From NCBI GenBank assembly GCA_964058805.1, contig CAXKVV010001405.1, positions 1 to 28,392 of the forward strand: 28,392 nt of DNA. The letters are read 5' to 3'. The notes beneath the pieces are model-generated. The model searched no databases, had not been told where the DNA came from, and saw only the letters and a list, made by a program, of their open reading frames with translations. Position numbers and translations under genes: made by a program. The stretch's first letter is position 1, and each line of letters opens with the position of its first letter. This DNA is from Schoenoplectus triqueter (taxonomy: Eukaryota > Streptophyta > Magnoliopsida > Poales > Cyperaceae). This document shows positions 1 to 8,748 of the stretch, in pieces.

Positions 1-2729
1 CCACCTCCTCCTTCGCACCAGATTGTCGCAATTTCTTGGCCTCTGGTAGAGTCACTACAAAATCCAACAATTTAATTAGATTTTTATTCAGAGTGAGTTG
101 AAATAAGTGATTAGATACATACTTACATGAACAGTTCATGGTAGAAAATTTTGATCATTTTATTTCTTAACCTGGACAATCTTTTCTAGGAGAGGTGCGT
201 GATAGTACGGATTCGAATGTGCCAGCCCAAGCATCACGTTTATTCAAGAAGTTTTTGAGGTGGAAAATCTTCTTAAGCGTTGCAGGAATGGAGGAGTGCT
301 CGAACTGGGATGTCGCATCTGGACCAGATGGCCTATGGAGCACTGCACACACAGGAATTCATGTAATTAGTTCCGTTGCCAGTTAATTATTTATAGTTAA
401 CCAATTCCTGATCAATTAATAAAAAATAGTTCAATAAAGAAAAACAAAAGGGAAAAAGCAGTGAGAATGAATTTACCTGTTCCAGGCTCAACCCAGGGGG
501 AGATGAAGAAGGCCGGCACCCGAACCCCAAGACGATTGAACTTAAAATTGAAGTTGTTACCTATAATATCATCTGGGCTGGGAACACCAACAACCGGAGT
601 TGGTACATGGTCGAAGAAGCCACCATGCTCATCATAAGTTATGATGAACAGCATCTCATCCCATTGTGGGCTTGTCCGTAACGCCTCATACACCTCCTTT
701 ACAAATTTTTGACCCTCCGAGACATCATGTGATGGATGGTCATCATTTGCAGGAACAACATGTAGATCCCAAAAGCGTTGTTCGATAACGGTGTAGTTTG
801 GCAGCTTGCCTTTCTTGCAGTGTTCTTTGAACGACAAATCAAATGGATGGAAGTTGTCGGTGTACTTCAATTTTCTCAGGTTTCTGTAATTATAAATCAA
901 ATCATCCAAATCAGTACTGTGAGAAACTCTTGCTGGTGTCCTAATTTATTAACTATTGGTGCATATCGAAGGGTGATAATCATATCCTAACTGTACTAAA
1001 TAGACATCCTTGCCCGATCGACTTTATATTTGCTACTGCCAAGGAAATATTGTGGACTAGTTTAAGTTCGATACCAGTATAAAGGCTTGAATTAATCTAT
1101 ACATATTTACTTTTTCTAAGATAATGTAGAAAATGTTGACTAGTGACTAAGTTTTCCTTGCTAAGAAAGGAATTGAGATGTATGGATATTAGTAAAGTCA
1201 TTATCAGTGCTACTTGCTCGCCAAAAATCAAACTTGTAAGCAACATTAAGATTATCAAATACTCCTTTTCCATTTTTAGATCAGTTTATCTATTGACTGT
1301 TTCAATTGATTCTATCCATATTCATATATCTGAAAACAGACTCTTGAGTAACTCTTTCATTAAACAAAATGTGGTAGCTAGTACTAGTAGCGCTGTAGTA
1401 TTTGGTAAACTTCGTTCAAAAGTAATGCAAATGAATTCTGCCTCAGATAAATTTTCTATATATAAGTTAAATTTTTCCTGATCCATATAAAAAAAAAAAA
1501 AACTATCTACACACCCTCATACCCTCCTAAATAAGCTGCTTCATAAGGACCTAATTCTAAATTCGGATCCAACAGCAAGAATATAATAAATGTAACTGAT
1601 TTTAGCGGAATTTCATACAAAAATACGTGCACAAGAACTGGGAAAATGACAAAATATAGAAACTAACTCATGTATTAAAGCCAGTTACATGCAAATCATG
1701 AACATACATAATTGAAATAACAGAGTAGATTATGGATCCATCATACCTGTAGAACAAAGTTGAGGGTAGGGACTGGAAGTAGATACCGAATGTGTGCCCT
1801 GCTTCATCCAGTTCTTCAAATATGGTTTTCTGCGGCATGCCCTTGATCAAAATTTGTGTGTTGTTGCTCGTCAGACCATGTGACGTGGCAGAGTGCACAT
1901 ACAGACGGTTTGGCTGAGTTGATGCTGGCACAGATGCGAACCACCTGTCACAAATTGCAAATTCCTTGACCAGTTCTTTGTAGACAGGTACTGCATCTGG
2001 TTTGAAGCCATTCATCACAGATTCTGACATACCAGGCTTCTCGCTTTCAGCTTGTTGAGCAAAACCATTCATTGGTGGTACAGCTATAGCTGGTGGGGTT
2101 ATTGGAGTCTGTCCATCGACGTATTTTACACCATATATCTGCATAAATTGTAAAAATTGTCAATTAATTAACTTTACACCAAATATGTATCTTCAAATTT
2201 TATCTACTTTCATATGAAGGTACCATAGGATTTGGTCATAACAACCTATCAGGTATATTAGAAGTTTAAAATATCAATCAAGCAAACTTTCACTGGAAAA
2301 TCTTTAATTTTTGAGAAAATATATATATATGAATGACCATACAAATTAGCTTGAACTCTGAGTCTCTGACACAAAAGGTTCTAAAAGCAAGATTTTCAAG
2401 AACCAGTAGTTACTTGACTTACTTCAAAAGTATCATCTTTACTTTCTTACATTATATAAGCTTCCGTTAAAGTAATTATATAAATTTTACCAAACCTGCT
2501 CGTAGATAGCTTGAATAGAATGGCCAGGATCTGGATCAACATATGCAGAATTACCCCCGAAATAGATTTTTTCGGATGATAGGTCAGAGGTAGATAACGG
2601 GTTTGAGTATTCATTATCACTCATCACACCATCAATCTCTTGGTTTAAGGCTTTCATCCAACCAAGCATGTGGTCAAATGATCGGTTCTCTTGAACCAAC
2701 ACAACCACAGTTTTTATTTTATTCGCCAT
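1..2729 (-). CDS. NPC: Non-specific phospholipase C (phosphoesterase family), 3' part outside window
   Basis: NPC enzymes hydrolyse phospholipids such as phosphatidylcholine to diacylglycerol, in phosphate-starvation lipid remodelling and signalling. Five exons join in phase on the minus strand: 2729-2496, 2138-1747, 883-477, 342-172 and 42-1 (cut by the edge). All complete introns are GT-AG. About 415 residues are visible; family members are usually about 510-530, so roughly 100 C-terminal residues are missing. Visible family signatures are [11 protein letters not shown] (residues 14-24), DPGHS in exon 1, [12 protein letters not shown] (155-166), [12 protein letters not shown] (291-302) and [10 protein letters not shown] (from 357). 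The ATG at 2729 begins with [17 protein letters not shown] and lacks a signal peptide. In Arabidopsis that resembles the NPC3/4/5 group rather than NPC1/2/6. I see no stop or frameshift in the joined exons. The exact paralogue is not resolved. Confidence 0.93.
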
Positions 2730-2788
2730 TGCTTTGGTTTTCTTTGGTTTTGGAATGATTGACGAATGGTACCGAGGTGTAGTGATGG

Positions 2789-2797
2789 GATTTATAT
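2789..2797 (-). promoter_or_regulatory. Putative TATA box of the NPC gene
   Basis: The plus strand reads atttatat here, giving TATAAAT on the minus strand, about 60 bases upstream of the NPC start codon. That spacing allows a leader of roughly 30 bases, rich in CCAAA and free of upstream ATGs. This rests on motif and position only; no transcript evidence is available. Confidence 0.4.
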
Positions 2798-2799
2798 GC

Positions 2800-4005
2800 T
2801 GATAGTTGAAATCGTGATTGGAAAGCTAAAGAAAGGTATATATGTGTGCGTAATTAATTGTGTATAAAACGGCTGGCCTGATGGGGATAAATAGTGATAT
2901 ATTCTAAAATGAAACCTTTACGATATATCTGGTGTGCACGGATGGTACTAAATGATTAGCTTTGACAGTGATGGTTTAGTTGAAGAATTAGATATCCGGA
3001 AATTATAATATTCAAAATATGGACGGAATCAATAGCGAAGCTTGAAAGAAAATCAAAGGCAACAAGATTTTAATTAATGATATCAATTAAGTAGGAGGAG
3101 TCATTTTATACCTCAAATAAATTTCGGCTTAAAAATAATAATATTTTAAGAATATTTGGTATAACAGAGCTAGGGTCATGACCAAGGATGAAATCAAACT
3201 TTCGGTCTGGAGGACAAAAAATATTTTTTTTCAAGGAGCAAATTTTTAAAATTTTGTTCAACATAAACATATTTTTTTAATTTTCTTTTCTGAAAAAATT
3301 ATATAATTATGAGAATATTTTTAAAAAAATTCTGGTAAGGGATGGTGGTCCTCCCTATCAGGCTGTGGCTCCGCCTCTGGCCATGACCCACTTTGGCCCC
3401 AACAAAGCTCCGCCAGTGAAGGGAATGTCGCTTGTTTCTTGCCCAACATTTTCTTTAAAGAGCGATTAAAATTGAATAAGGTTTGCAAAACATAGCTGCA
3501 ATTTAGCAACCTTTTTTTAATTTTCAATTTTACACAATTTAGCCCCGAAAAAGCATTCGATGCTATTTTATAACATTTCTCACCCATTCTATTTTTTCAT
3601 GAACTCAATATTTGTCAAACCGTGAAATTTAATTAAGAAATAATGAAAATTAATATAACAAATAAAATTGTAAATAAATTAAAATAACACTTAAAGAAAA
3701 CATAAATATAACTATACAAATACAGACGAACAAATAGCTAAGTTAATCCATTTAATTAATTTAATCAAATAATTCGATATTCAATTTAATTAAGTCTGTA
3801 AATAATTAAATGTAGATAAGCGGGGTTACGATCTTATCTAATGATCAGTCGATATAAAATGAATAATCACCTAAAATAAATTAAATCAAAAAGGTTAACT
3901 CATTTAATTTAATAAAATCGGAGATTTTCTAAATACTCTCTGGAGTTAACTCGGCTTGGATTTGTAATAAGGGAAATAATAAATGCACAACTAACAATAG
4001 ATATG
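2800..4005. other. Gene-free upstream region of NPC with a transposon-like patch
   Basis: This AT-rich spacer carries the NPC promoter region and no supportable gene. From about 3165 to 3430 the sequence changes character. It runs from a 'ggtcatgaccaagg' motif through T/A-rich sequence to a GC-rich patch (3338-3425) with several 'ctccgcc' motifs. Such patches are common debris of plant transposons, but I cannot name a family. The short minus-strand ORF across this patch shows no recognisable domain. From 3600 to 4005 the DNA is very AT-rich with nothing identifiable. Confidence 0.4.
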
Positions 4006-4011
4006 ATATTT
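4006..4011. repeat. Left target-site duplication of the solo LTR (ATATTT)
   Basis: ATATTT lies directly before the 5'-TG at 4012 and recurs directly after the CA-3' at 8741-8742. The sequence is AT-rich and short, so chance cannot be excluded, but it falls exactly at both TG/CA boundaries. Confidence 0.5.
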
Positions 4012-6413
4012 TGTTCAGGAATTTAATTTGCAATGCAACCTGGCTACACCAGTGATTATAGATCCCGGACCACAGAGGATCCCGTATTTGCCCATTTTTT
4101 TCTCTCTCTGCATTAAACTCCCTCTAGAGTTTCTCTCTCCCTCATTTATTGCGGCAATTAATGCCCTCAATCCTTTCCCCCGTTATCACTCCCCTCCTCT
4201 CTCTTACTCTCGACTGACTCTCTCTCTGACCCTCTGACTTCCGCCGACCCACTCTCTGTCTTTTCCCCTTTTCGCTACGCCATGGAGGGGTGATTTCTCC
4301 TTCTGCCCTCTCCCGCGCCCCCGATCACATCCTTGTCAGAAGGCCACTTGCCCGTCCCCTCTGACCGGACTTTAGCTCACCGACTTCGTCGTATACCCCC
4401 TGGTTTGACTGTTGAGCGATGATTGTGTTGTTGTACCAAATCCGCCTTTTCTGACTTGTGCCTTGAATTTGAGCTGCCTCTTCTCCTTTAAAGGAGCCTC
4501 CTGGCCCCTCCCCTTTTTCCTTTACTTTCGTTGTTTGCTCTCATGTGCTGAGAATACACTGATAAGAACAAACTCTAGACTTTGGTTGAGAAATTCGATT
4601 TAAGAAGGGAAAAAGGGGAGTAGAGGTCGGAGCTCCGGAAGGGAAGGGTCTGGCCTTGCTTGATTTTCACCCCTGTTGCTCACTGATCGGTCCCTCTAAA
4701 CCCCGATTGGCGCCGTACTTGTTTACTGGTAAACCCTAAGATCTTGTCCATGTTGTTCTAATGTTGTTTTCACTCTGATCAAATTATGTGGGTATCCACC
4801 CAATGCTGTGATCCGCCAGCACTCTGGTGTGGTCCGGGTTTGGGCTCATACCATGTTGTTGCTTTGTGCCTAGTAGTGCCTGCGATGATTGTTTGATTTC
4901 CTTACTGTGATTTGTTCTGTTAAACCACTGATATGCTGGGTCGTTTGGCACTGATTCTGGACTTGCTTGTATTACCCTTGTTGCTGGATATGTCATTGAT
5001 TCATACCATGTCTAATTGTGAGCTTTGGTACACTAGTACCAATTTGGTACCAGTGAAGCGAGGCCACAAATGCATTGGCTTTGATTTCCCTCTGTTGCTT
5101 ACTGCTTGAGTTCTAGTCTTGTGCTGTCGTTTGGTATCTGGGATTTTTATTTAGGGCTGCACTTGATCACTGTCTTGATGTTGCCGCTGTAATTGTGGCT
5201 GTGCTGATTTTACCCCCCTTGTACTGCTAGTGTTTACTGTATTAACCCTTACTGTAAGAGTGACTTACTGGGTTGTTTGATTTCTGTGTTGTTGTTTGGC
5301 TTGAATTGGGATTTTCTGGGTTGTGCTGGTTATGCCACCTCTGTGCCAGGTTGTTGCAAATCTGGTACCATCTGAGTACCTTACTACCTCTGACTTGCTG
5401 GCACTTTTGCTGACTTGTTGCCTGTCCTGTGTTCTGTGATGGTTGTGGTTGGTTCTGTGGCTTGTTTACTCGATTTTGATTGGTTTCTCTGTCTGGTCTA
5501 TTGCTGGTAGTGGTGTTCTGTTAACTGGATTCACTTATGTTGTGGCTAACTTGGAAATATTTAAATTTAGTTGGGCCTAAGCTAAATGGGCAGGAATGAA
5601 ATATTAACAAGAAAGATCTGGCCCGAACCAAAAATCTTGGACTCAGAAGAAAATCATTATTGGGCCGAGAAAGAAAATATAACTGAACTTATAACTTAAT
5701 TAAGATTAGGAGAAAAATTAAACAAGACCCGATAAGTTAAAAGGCCCAAAACAATAAAGTGATTAAAATTAAACGTGACTAATGAATTGGAAGCCGCCCC
5801 GAAAGGTTTGGCGGTACCCATTATTAATAACGTAAACTTAAAGATCGGGAAATGATTATATTCCTTGACTGCCTCCGATTCGGGATATCGGTGTATTGGC
5901 ACCAACGATTTGGTAGTCAGCGTATGATCCCGAACATTGAAACACCAACACACTTATAAGATCATAACTTTCTTTAATTTCGTTTTGTTTTATTTTTCGT
6001 TTACTTTATTTTGTTTAATTCTTTTATTTCATTTTATTTCTTTCATTTTATTTTAAAACTATTTTCTCTAACTTAATCTAGTAATAACACTTTTATAAAT
6101 TAAAATAAACTACATAAATTAAAAACATCGTAAAAATAATAATTAGGATATAATTTATATATAATTGAACATATATTAATCATTTCTCTATTTGTAAAAT
6201 AAATAAAAGAATAATAAAATAAAATAAAATATTATATATATAAGCTATATTAATCAATTTCCTTATTTAAACAGAATAATATTAATAAATACATAATCAT
6301 ATAAATATAGTTAATCAATTCCTCTATTGTAAAAAGATAAATAAAAGAATATTAGAATATAATATTAGATATACTACATATTATATATTAATCAATTTCT
6401 CTATTTTAAATTA

Positions 6414-6786
6414 ATGAAACTAATAGTTAAATCCACAACCTCGAGATTTAAAATAAAGAATGAACATATGGAAGCGATCGAGAACGACAATCACAACTTA
6501 ACGGATCACTATACGAACAGCGAAATTTTTCGGCACCGCATAGATGCAGCCGACATGCTGCTGAAATTTTCGAGAAAAGACGATAAAACCGGAATGACCG
6601 TTTAATTAATCATCAATCTAATTTAGTTATTAATTGTTAAGTAAATCAAGTAAAACTAATAAACATCTAATTTAAATTAAAATAGGTGATCCAGTCGACT
6701 CGGATCCACTCGCGGAGTACGAGGTCATTCCCGACCCGACGTACGCAGACACCGACCCCGAGGCCAGTGTCCTACCTCCGGAGTAG
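6414..6786 (+). other. Short ORF island inside the LTR, possibly two exons or decayed coding remnants
   Basis: From ATG 6414 there is a 63-codon ORF ending in TAA at 6603-6605. Its second half is enriched in charged residues (KNEHMEAIENDNHN, LLKFSRKDDKTGM). After an AT-rich gap ending AAAATAG at about 6687, a GC-rich stretch reads in one frame as an acidic peptide (DPVDSDPLAEYEVIPDPTYA and onward) to TAG near 6786. The gap has a GT near 6599 and an AG just before the second stretch, like an intron. However, joining there in phase 0 uses a different, basic frame, so the splice is doubtful. I recognise no protein family. It may be a remnant of an LTR-borne small ORF or chance. Confidence 0.25.
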
Positions 6787-7596
6787 AGCGACTCCGCGAT
6801 CCTCACCAGCGCTCCCAGGTACGGTTTCCTAGGATTTAATCTTCTTTCTTCAGATTTAGGAACCCAAACCGAAAATAAAATGTTTTTAAAATAAATCTGA
6901 TATGCGGTACTTTTTACCAAACTTTGATTAGAGACCAAAATCTGATCTGTCATCTGCATTCGGTAAATTGACCAGCATATTCGAGACATACCCGCATTCG
7001 CATGTCATATCATATCATATTTCATGTAGATAGGGTAGGAGTAGGATCCGGGAAATAGTCCCGAAATAGGATTAGATAGAATTAAATAATTCAAGTTGTA
7101 GATTATAATTATTAGGAAAATATTATTATTATCACTAATTATTAATTTAGTCAGGTAGTTAATCATGCATTAAATGCATGGGAGTGTTGAGAGGCGGACC
7201 GGATAATTCTCAGTCTGAGGTTGCCTTGCATAACCAGACCACTGCGGTTACGTACGGTGACTCATAGGCCCGTGGGACCCACCGGTCTGTATATGCACTG
7301 CGCATCTTTGCCTGTCGGGTTACCCACCGACCCCGTCAGTTGGCGGGTTCGGCTGTGTCAGAGTGTTTAATTTTTAATCAATATTATATTATCATTATCC
7401 TTAATATAAATAAGAATGTTTATCCAAATTTGAGCGATCAGGATACCGTGTCTTTCAGTATTTAGTGTGAGCGGCCATATTCAAGATTGGAATCTACTCT
7501 GAGATATTATATTATTTTATTTATTCGGCTTATTTAGGATCTTAGTATTGTCCGAAGGGCTTTCTCCTTTGGCCCTTAGTTGGTACAAAGAAAGTC

Positions 7597-7718
7597 GGGA
7601 TGCGGTCCTCTGGCCCTAGTGGGTACAGTGTAGGCTCTCATTTGCATATATTTTGTTTTGTTACTTTACGGGATGCGGTCCTCTGACCCTTGGTTGGTAC
7701 AGTGTAGGCTCCCATTTG
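7597..7718. repeat. Two-copy tandem repeat, 73-bp period, inside the LTR
   Basis: A unit starting GGGATGCGGTCCTCTG recurs at 7597 and 7670. The shared part runs on through 'gtacagtgtaggctc' and 'catttg' with only a few mismatches. A diverged partial third copy (ggccctTAGTTGGTACA) sits just before, from about 7566. Repeats of this kind are common in long plant LTRs and may be promoter-type modules, but nothing here shows a function. Confidence 0.75.
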
Positions 7719-8666
7719 TTCCCGATTTGTCAATTCACGGGTAGTTATATCCCTTGACGATATGGCAACTGAAAGCATAAATATTTAAATCCCCTTTGTT
7801 TATATTATTATTATTATTATTATGTGAGGTGGATCATCAGATTCAGAATACCGAGTACGTGCTTTTAGCCGTCACTCTCCTAGGGCGTTATCGCCCCGGG
7901 AGGCCGAATTTTCTCAGGGTATTCAGGGCATTGGCGCCCGCTTACTCGAAAATCCCAAGTTCGTAAGTAGGGCCCGAATACGTGCCCGCTTAGGTAAGTC
8001 ACAAGTCCAAGGCCCGATCACGTGCCCGCTTGTGGATGGACTGATGATTTGCAATGGGTTATATTTATACGGGTGTTTTAAATCTCGTACCTATTACATA
8101 TTTATCATATATTATATCTGTATCTCCACAGACTTTTCATTTCGGGTTTATTTACCATTTCATCTCATTCATATAGGAGTTTTTCTCAAACGTACATAAG
8201 GTATTGTTATACTATATATATAATTAATATAATGCATTTAAAATACAGTATCGGTATTTGGGTCCAGTCTAGGAAAGAAGATGAAATCTTAAGGCTGGAT
8301 CTAAATCTGTACTGAGTAATTTTAAATTACTCACGTTTCCACGGTGGTTGTGGGATCCAGGTATCACAGGTGCGGGATTGAGTGTGGATGAGAGTGCTAG
8401 GTGCAGTCCTGCGCGATGACAAGGATGCTTCGCCACATTTGCAAGTGAGTCGGGTAGTTGGATAGGATCCATCAGGTTTTTGAGTCTTACTTCCTTCTTT
8501 TGGGATTTTATTTGAGAGGTTGCTACCCATTCCGATGGAGCTAGCCCCCGCCTATGTAGGCGTTGTATTCTCTTTGTTCATTCTGGACTGTATGGTCATG
8601 TATATTTTATTATTATTGTTGTTCTGTTTATTTCGTGTTTTCTCTTATTTTATTCATTTAGCCTTT

Positions 8667-8692
8667 CGTACGCACGTCTCGTCGTGCGTACG
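8667..8692. other. Perfect 10-bp CG-rich hairpin near the LTR 3' end
   Basis: CGTACGCACG (8667-8676) is followed by a six-base loop TCTCGT and then its exact complement CGTGCGTACG (8683-8692). It lies 50 bases before the LTR terminus, in otherwise AT-rich sequence. In an LTR transcript this would fold as a stable stem-loop close to the expected R/U5 region. A role in polyadenylation, termination or packaging is inference only. Confidence 0.75.
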
Positions 8693-8742
8693 TGGCGGGA
8701 TTTAGCGCCCCTAATCCGATTTATTATTTCTGGGGTGTGACA

Positions 8743-8748
8743 ATATTT
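8743..8748. repeat. Right target-site duplication of the solo LTR (ATATTT)
   Basis: This is the second copy of the 6-bp flank ATATTT, directly after the terminal CA of the LTR-like block. It pairs with 4006-4011. Confidence 0.5.

Larger units (their letters stand above)
4012..8742. mobile_element. Probable solo long terminal repeat (4.7 kb) of an LTR retrotransposon
   Basis: The block starts TGTTCAGG and ends GTGTGACA, the TGT...ACA ends expected of an LTR. It is flanked on both sides by ATATTT (4006-4011 and 8743-8748). Six bases is one more than the usual 5-bp target duplication of plant Ty3/Gypsy and Copia elements, so the exact junction could be off by a base. I found no second copy of the ends inside, and no primer-binding site, protease, reverse transcriptase, RNase H or integrase. 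A solo LTR, or a non-autonomous element lacking internal coding, is therefore the best reading. LTRs of 4-5 kb are known in Ogre/Tat-type elements, but no diagnostic sequence ties this one to them. Internal features include a pyrimidine-rich segment (4090-4330), an A-poor segment (4740-5540), an AT-rich segment (5980-6410), a 73-bp tandem repeat and a strong hairpin near the 3' end. The strand of the parent element is not certain; the 3' hairpin and end layout suggest plus. Confidence 0.6.

Noticed and set aside
4028..4237. Plus-strand ORF rich in Ser/Pro/Leu
   Set aside because: It is a by-product of the CT-rich tract inside the LTR; no domain or splice partner.
5026..5053. Palindromic GGTACACTAGTACC and repeated GGTACC motifs
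   Set aside because: Short and isolated within the LTR; no larger structure or repeat supports a function.
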